Shown here: piece after piece, positions 59,101 to 64,000 of the stretch | How positions within the stretch are numbered: the first letter of the stretch is position 1 | How the letters are laid out: each line of letters begins with the position of its first letter | Source: Nipponacmea schrenckii | Lineage: Eukaryota; Mollusca; Gastropoda; Lottiidae | Assembly (NCBI GenBank): GCA_030562195.1 | Contig: JAUJPP010000003.1 | Location: forward strand, 15,283,398 to 15,347,397 | Direction of reading: 5' to 3' | Length of the DNA: 64,000 nt | Notes under the pieces: generated by a model | What the model saw: the letters and a program-made list of their open reading frames with translations, nothing else | Told to the model about the DNA's origin: nothing | The model's database searches: none | Made by a program: the position numbers and the translations under genes

Positions 59101-62100
59101 CACAAATTTGCATTAGTTAAATGGAAAAATAATTTAACGTAAATATTTCTTTTCTGTAACAATATAAATCACTTACTTCGTAAGACAGACAGCACCTACA
59201 GCTTGTATATGACCTGATGCAATTGCAATACATTTAATATTACTCATATTTTTATCAAATTTCCATACTCTGATTGTACTGTCCTGTAATATTGTGATGA
59301 ATTAATGTTTTCAGATCTGATATATCAAAAAAAAATTATTTTAATCGTTAAATTTTGATTTACTCTAAAGACAAAGGAGTGACAAAAGAAATTTCAATTA
59401 ATTTAAAAGAAAAGAGAAATTTTTTCAACTTGAGAATTAATAAAAGTCAACAACCCTATTTCACAACCTATCATGGTATTATTATATTATGAATAATGAA
59501 TTTCCATACCTTAGCACTAGAAGCAAATAAAGCTGATTGTTTGTGGACTGATATATTTAATACAATATCTGTATGACCAGTTAATATTTGACATTTCCAA
59601 TTTGCTCTTTCATAAACTTTAATTTTTTCACTGTTAGTTATAACAATAATATGACTGTCATCTTGACCAATAAACTGTAGATCTAATACCTCATCCATAT
59701 AACCAGCAAACTGTAGTCAAAAATAATATTAAGTATTACCACAGTTGAATAAATGATTTAATTTTTAGTCTTATGATCCAATGTCCATATATATTTTATT
59801 AATGAACACTTAGTGTTAAGGTGAAATGAAAATGAAAGGTATGTGATTAGTTTGGAGACTATTGTAATCTTATTAATCATATAAAAGGTTAAATAATAGC
59901 CAGTTTCAATAAAAGAATTAAAATAAGTCCAATATATTCCTTTTCATTATAACAGTTAGATAATTTGAAAATATTTTCTAGTCAAATCATTTCATTAAAT
60001 ATAAAAAATATAAGTACTGACCTGTTTCTGAACAGTAAAATCCTGTGTATCAACAAGTATTATATCATGATCATATGTTATTACAACAAACTGTTTTAAT
60101 ATAGGATGATATAGAGCCTGTGTAATAACTTGTTCATCTTCTGACTTTCCACCATCAACAGTAACTAACTTCTTACTATAAACACATTTACCATTATCAT
60201 GTTGATATATACTTAAATTACCTACAAAATGTACATACAATAATTAATCTGAACTAAAATTTAAAATGTGGTTAAAAACCAATTTCTTAATAAAATTTTT
60301 GACAGTTTCAGACAGAAACAGACAAAATCATGTGAATATAAAGTGAATTTTCAGTTAAGTACCTACCTTTATTACCAGCTGTTATATAATATGTAGAATC
60401 AGCATTTAATTTGAATTTATCATAATCTAATACATCAGAGTTGACAGGAATTATTGATTCTAAACGCTGTAAAATAACAACATTATCATTCAAGTTTAAC
60501 CTTCAGAAACTATCTCACAGCAAATAACATAGATGAATTAATTTAAGCCTCCAATAACCTACTACTGCCAATTAAAATGCAAATGTTTTCATTAGGTGTT
60601 TATGATACTTAGTGAAGTATCATAATTAAAATATTGTCTTCTCATTTAAATCTAAGTTTTCCAATAACTATGACAAATATTTAAACATGATTGGAAAAAG
60701 AAATGATAGATGTAGTGTAGCTTGTTAAACTTGCAACAAACAACCATGAACTGTACTGTGACTAGTTCCAATCATAATCAGGTAATATACACCCACTGGC
60801 AACTTTATTTGGAAATAAGCAAATTTGGCAGACAGTAACAATCACAATCACTTCTTTCATAAATTGTTTATTTAAACAGAGCTCTTCCTAACATGATAAT
60901 AAATAATCAGTAACTCATTAAATACTTTCTAATTTTCAAGATAAGATAATTTTCTGAAGTTTCATTTGAATACATCATTCTATAATGTTACCATGATAAT
61001 ATACAAGTTTTGTACAAAAAGAATGCACAGTAAATGTTAAAATATGAAATTTACCTCAAATACTGGTAGTGTTTTACTGACTTTCAAATCTACCATATCC
61101 CATGTTATTACTACACTATCCCTACCAGTACTAAAATAAAAAGAGTTATGTTACCAATTCCATTAAAAATATGACAATAAAAGCAAGATATTTTTTAGTC
61201 TTTGGTGGATAAGATTAGAGGTATATTTGTTTCAAGCAAATCTAATTTGATTATCTAATCATTGATTATGTCCTAATCAAATCAGATTTGAGAGTTGAAA
61301 CAAATGCGTTAATTACAAAATGGCTGCCTTCAGAAAGAGAGTCTGTGCTTCTGTTTTATCCATTGAACTAGCAGAAAAATCGTACACCTGGAACAATTAT
61401 GTTATTTGTACATTATGACCCAAGGGATGCATCAAATGCATAACACATGTGCAAATGGTCCTACTGTTGAGGCCGAATTGGGTTTTGGAAGGGGTCGAAC
61501 AGACTTGGGATGATTCCGCATTCTGACCTGATCAGTCACCGACAATATTACTCATCACAACAGCCATGCCGCAATAATAGTTACGAAAATAACATATAGT
61601 TGTGCAATAACAACCAACAATGTCACTATGAAACCGTTCAATGTTGATAATTCTGCTAATACCAAATTACAAATGCATATTTAGGAAAAATTGTACTCTC
61701 TTGTTATCATCTTCTCTGTGAGCCAAATCAACCAAACCACCTCGCTAGTAGGGTTGGTCGATTAGGCTAATCGATTTGAATTAGAGTTAAAACAAATACG
61801 TTGATTAGCATAATCTGATTTGATTAGTGTGTGAAACAAATACATATCGGGCCTAATCAAATCTGATTTGCTTGAAACAAATATGCTTTAATTGTTTTAG
61901 AACAATAAAACCTACCTATACATAGTATTACCATCTGGTGTAAATATTAAACTAGTAACAGTACTGTAGTGGGCTGATATCTCTGATACACAGGTACTAG
62001 TTACTAAATCCCAGATACGTATCAAATTATCATCACTAGCTGATACCAACTGTAAGCGTGATTTATCTGGATTAAATTCCATAGCACTGAAAATACATTG

Positions 62101-63650
62101 ACACAAAGAAAATTAAAGAAAAGAATCATTATTGATGGAATCCCATTTGAAATGATGAGTATACTTCACACCTGATGGCATTTATCTATAACAATATTTA
62201 AGAAAATATAGCCTATTTTTCAAGAAAAGTTATAAATCTAAAGTCAAATAATATAACAAACCATATTACTCCTTTATGTCCTGTTAAATCATGGGTGCAA
62301 TGTTCCTGCACAATATCCCACACTTTAATAGTTAAATCTGTACTACCAGTAGCTAATAATGTAGATGTCTTATCCATTGCCATGGACACTATAGGAGTTC
62401 TGTGGGTTGTCTAGAAGGAAAGAAAGTAAATAATAAAATATAAATTTTCATCATTTACAATATAGTTAGTCTTATAGATCAGTTACTCACAACAGCTAAC
62501 TCCCTTGACTTAATGAGCTGTCACATTGTCAAAAATAAATAAAAAAAACTTTTTGTGAGTAGCAAGATTCTTTTAGGTCTTAAGTACTTTAAAGAAGAAA
62601 TGGCTTCAAATGAAAAATGTCTCTCACCCTCCATGATCGAACAAGTTTTCTGTCTCTCCAATTCCATTGTCTCAATAAGAGGTTTTGACTGGCTACAATA
62701 AGGTACTGGAATTTAAAATTATGTTATTGTAATAAACAAATATCTTGGCATTTGATGTCATTTATTAGTTTGTTTACAATAAGAAATCTAAATCTATTTA
62801 AATAATAGTAGGTTACAATGATGCCCCACTTTAAACAGAATATAATTATCTTTTTACCTTATCATCAGGACTTAGTATAAAATTTGTAACAATCTCTTCT
62901 TCCTAAAACAAAATAATCTTTGATAATTAAGTATAACAGTTCTGACATCTAGCAACTTTGTTTTATATTAAATGATAAAGCAAATTTTATGATAGAAATG
63001 AATCTACAAATAACAAATTAAATCAAACTATATCTACTGAATGCTTTTAGATTTAAAGATGAATACTGAAAGACCAACCTTGGAAAATGAAGCTTCTAAA
63101 TTACTATATTTAATGTCTATCATTTGAACTTTCTGTCCACATCCACAAAACATATAATCTCCATTTTTATCAATCTGTAATAAATGAGAGAGAGAAATAT
63201 ATACAGCTAAAAGGAATTGCAACTTCTCAAGTGTTTCCAGTTAAAAAAAATCTTGTTCATTTAACTTCAACATATTATGTTTTAAAAGCAGTACCGGTAG
63301 TTGTTGAAGGATGGTCAATATGCAAGTCAAGAAGTCAATATAACATATGGGCTAATAAATTTTTTATTTTTATAAGATCATAAACCACTTAATCAAAATT
63401 AATATATACAATATATTCTAATATAACAAAAACACACAGAATATGGTATAACTCACTTCTTTCAACACTTAATATTTCATATAACTAGGAGGAAGATAGA
63501 GGCAATTTACAGCATTGCAAGAGGAAAGTAAATGCCTGTTATCTTGTTCCGTTATATTCTTACATCCTTCAAAAAAAATGAAAAATTATTTACGGTACCT
63601 GAATTTTTCCTTCAGTATAAAAAGCTTCTAATTTTGTATCAACTTTAAAA
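52336..63650 (-). CDS. TBL3: TBL3/UTP13, WD40 protein of the SSU processome
   Basis: A component of the UTPB complex in the small-subunit processome, needed for early pre-18S rRNA processing in the nucleolus. 23 exons found, frame-consistent: 63599-63650, 63079-63174, 62858-62902, 62628-62705, 62262-62410, 61916-62086, 61055-61130, 60367-60466, 60022-60221, 59510-59710, 59177-59283, 58672-58876, 55844-55933, 55647-55715, 55065-55135, 54594-54750, 54383-54441, 54167-54270, 53921-53992, 53651-53809, 53303-53402, 52897-53131, 52336-52506. They give 921 residues; the first coding exon is missing. Residues about 1-620 are WD40 repeats of two propellers, with family-specific stretches SAHYSTVTSLIFTPDGNTM, QILTGHTDIVLNISVH, HEKDINFIDVSPNDKFIATC, MRGHRRGVWCIQFSPVDQ and FEGHSASVLRTMF. 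The UTP13 domain (about 640-790) contains RFAVTWNTNSKHCQEAQ and TLEGLLPYT, nearly identical to animal TBL3. A further ~130-residue charged tail is longer than in the human protein (808 residues). Confidence 0.96.
53303..54270 (-). CDS. TBL3: TBL3 UTP13 C-terminal domain exons
   Basis: Four exons (54167-54270, 53921-53992, 53651-53809, 53303-53402) encode the helical domain after the propellers: LSNLIQQKKYLKALSLAITL, EQPYRVLTIIK, the DAILRFAVTWNTNSKHCQEA block and RHFKRMNRLLQQSMFVDYTW. In yeast Utp13 this domain contacts partners in UTPB. Conservation of WNTNSKHC..AQ is the best single diagnostic of the gene. Confidence 0.95.
55135..55220 (-). repeat. Triplicated 29-bp 3' splice site in TBL3
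   Basis: Three head-to-tail copies of tctacaaattataataaagg + aattgaggg start at 55135, 55164 and 55193. On the minus strand each copy gives a pyrimidine-containing stretch ending in tttgtag, the acceptor of exon 55065-55135. The true acceptor is the innermost copy, and the two others lie 29 and 58 bases upstream. Confidence 0.9.
56127..58246 (-). mobile_element. Pearl/HINE-like element, near-complete copy B
   Basis: Fills most of the 2.7-kb intron of TBL3 between exons 58672-58876 and 55844-55933. It starts with 'agatagcttgccaggcaagg' + taatatacgcccactggc, the mirror of the far end of copy A. It has about 12 irregular units of 145-165 bp (phrases 'agagtgtttac', 'aacaagggcaataactc', 'caatagggttcatccttg', 'catcaaaatcc'), then (GGAC)n at 58170-58201, and ends 'gacgacaatatacgcccc' + cc and 'tttcatgtgggcgtata'. 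The core units differ from those of copy A although the ends agree, so the family exchanges its tandem core. Confidence 0.75.
58280..58600. repeat. Unclassified, less AT-rich insert in TBL3 intron
   Basis: This stretch is noticeably less AT-rich than the intron around it. On the minus strand it includes 'aaggtccagggttaaatcct', which resembles a decayed pol III B box, so it may be an old SINE. No A box is convincing and no second copy is in the window. Confidence 0.25.
60779..60920. repeat. Pearl/HINE-like end fragment in TBL3 intron
   Basis: 'caggtaatatacacccactg' followed by gcaactttatttgg matches the 'aggtaatatacgcccactgg' cagcattta end of copy B. The rest is AT-rich and unassigned. Confidence 0.45.
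61223..61884. mobile_element. ~660-bp MITE in TBL3 intron
   Basis: Left end atatttgtttcaagcaaatc then taatttgatta; right end in reverse atatttgtttcaagcaaatc then agatttgatta. This makes terminal inverted repeats of about 31 bp with two differences. Inside, related phrases (caaatcagatttga, gaaacaaatacg) occur again as subterminal repeats. There is no coding frame. It sits between exons 61055-61130 and 61916-62086 and ends 32 bases from the latter on its donor side. Confidence 0.75.
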
Positions 63651-64000
63651 CTAAAGTAAAAAGAACGAAACTTTAATGAAAAAATTTCAACAACATCAGA
63701 CCACAGGAGGTACAGTATCACCATCCTGAATAGAATTGAGAATCAAACAATCTCTACTGTCTGAATAGAATATTTACAAAATCCTTTTTTAGCAAATATT
63801 CATTTAACTTCAAAATATTACTGACAGTCTTAGTATTGGTTGATGAAAATAATAACCATTATCATAAAAGTTAATTATTTGAAATTATTTTAAAAGAGGG
63901 ATTATTTAGTATGAATTGTATTGGGTGTTATAGAAGATACTCTCCTATGGAAGCACTGGCCAAGGTCACAAGAAGAGAACATACATTTTCCTTCACATTT
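63651..64000. other. TBL3 intron or 5' region, first exon not found
   Basis: The exon at 63599-63650 begins in phase 2 with F-K-V-D and corresponds to about residue 11 of human TBL3, so a small upstream exon with the start codon must exist. I see no convincing ATG plus donor in this stretch. It may lie past the window end. Confidence 0.5.

Overview
This is nuclear DNA of an animal. Genes have many short exons with GT-AG introns, the background is AT-rich, and interspersed repeats are dense. The repeat set (intact Tc1-type transposon, CR1/L2-like LINEs, tRNA-headed SINEs, and elements carrying a GTCC microsatellite plus ~160-bp tandem units that resemble the molluscan 'pearl'/HINE group) together with the protein families suggests a lophotrochozoan, probably a mollusc. 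The species cannot be told from the sequence alone.

Layout. 1-20 kb holds no host gene I can support. It contains short inverted-repeat elements, an old LINE fragment on the minus strand (about 13.4-15.2 kb), SINE and LINE-tail pieces (16.1-16.7 kb) and a complete Tc1/mariner-type transposon with an uninterrupted 336-residue transposase (18.0-19.6 kb). 20.7-32.8 kb (minus) is a complete lysosomal alpha-mannosidase gene (MAN2B1 orthologue). I rebuilt it as 26 exons with every reading-frame phase consistent (1,020 or 1,021 residues). Exon 6 exists in two tandem versions, 6a and 6b, separated by only 30 bases. 33.7-52.3 kb (plus) is a 28-exon gene for a 1,160-residue, leucine-rich, apparently all-helical HEAT/ARM-like protein; a MEI1-type protein is my best guess but is not proven. 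52.3-63.65 kb (minus) is TBL3/UTP13, a WD40 protein of the small-subunit processome; only its first coding exon is missing from the model.

Gene arrangement. MAN2B1 and the HEAT-like gene are head to head across 933 bases, which must hold both promoters. The HEAT-like gene and TBL3 are tail to tail with 51 bases between stop codons. The three genes are not an obvious pathway: glycoprotein breakdown in the lysosome, an unassigned solenoid protein, and ribosome assembly in the nucleolus.

Most notable structures: (1) the exon 6a/6b pair of MAN2B1, where frame and spacing both force a choice and the swapped segment carries a disulfide loop of the catalytic domain; (2) a ~70-bp minisatellite in intron 4 of the HEAT-like gene whose unit is derived from the 3' end of exon 4 including its splice donor, later split by a 5.5-kb LINE; (3) a triplicated 3' splice site in TBL3; (4) two near-complete copies, in opposite orientation, of a mobile element with tandem repeats, and fragments of it in introns of all three genes.
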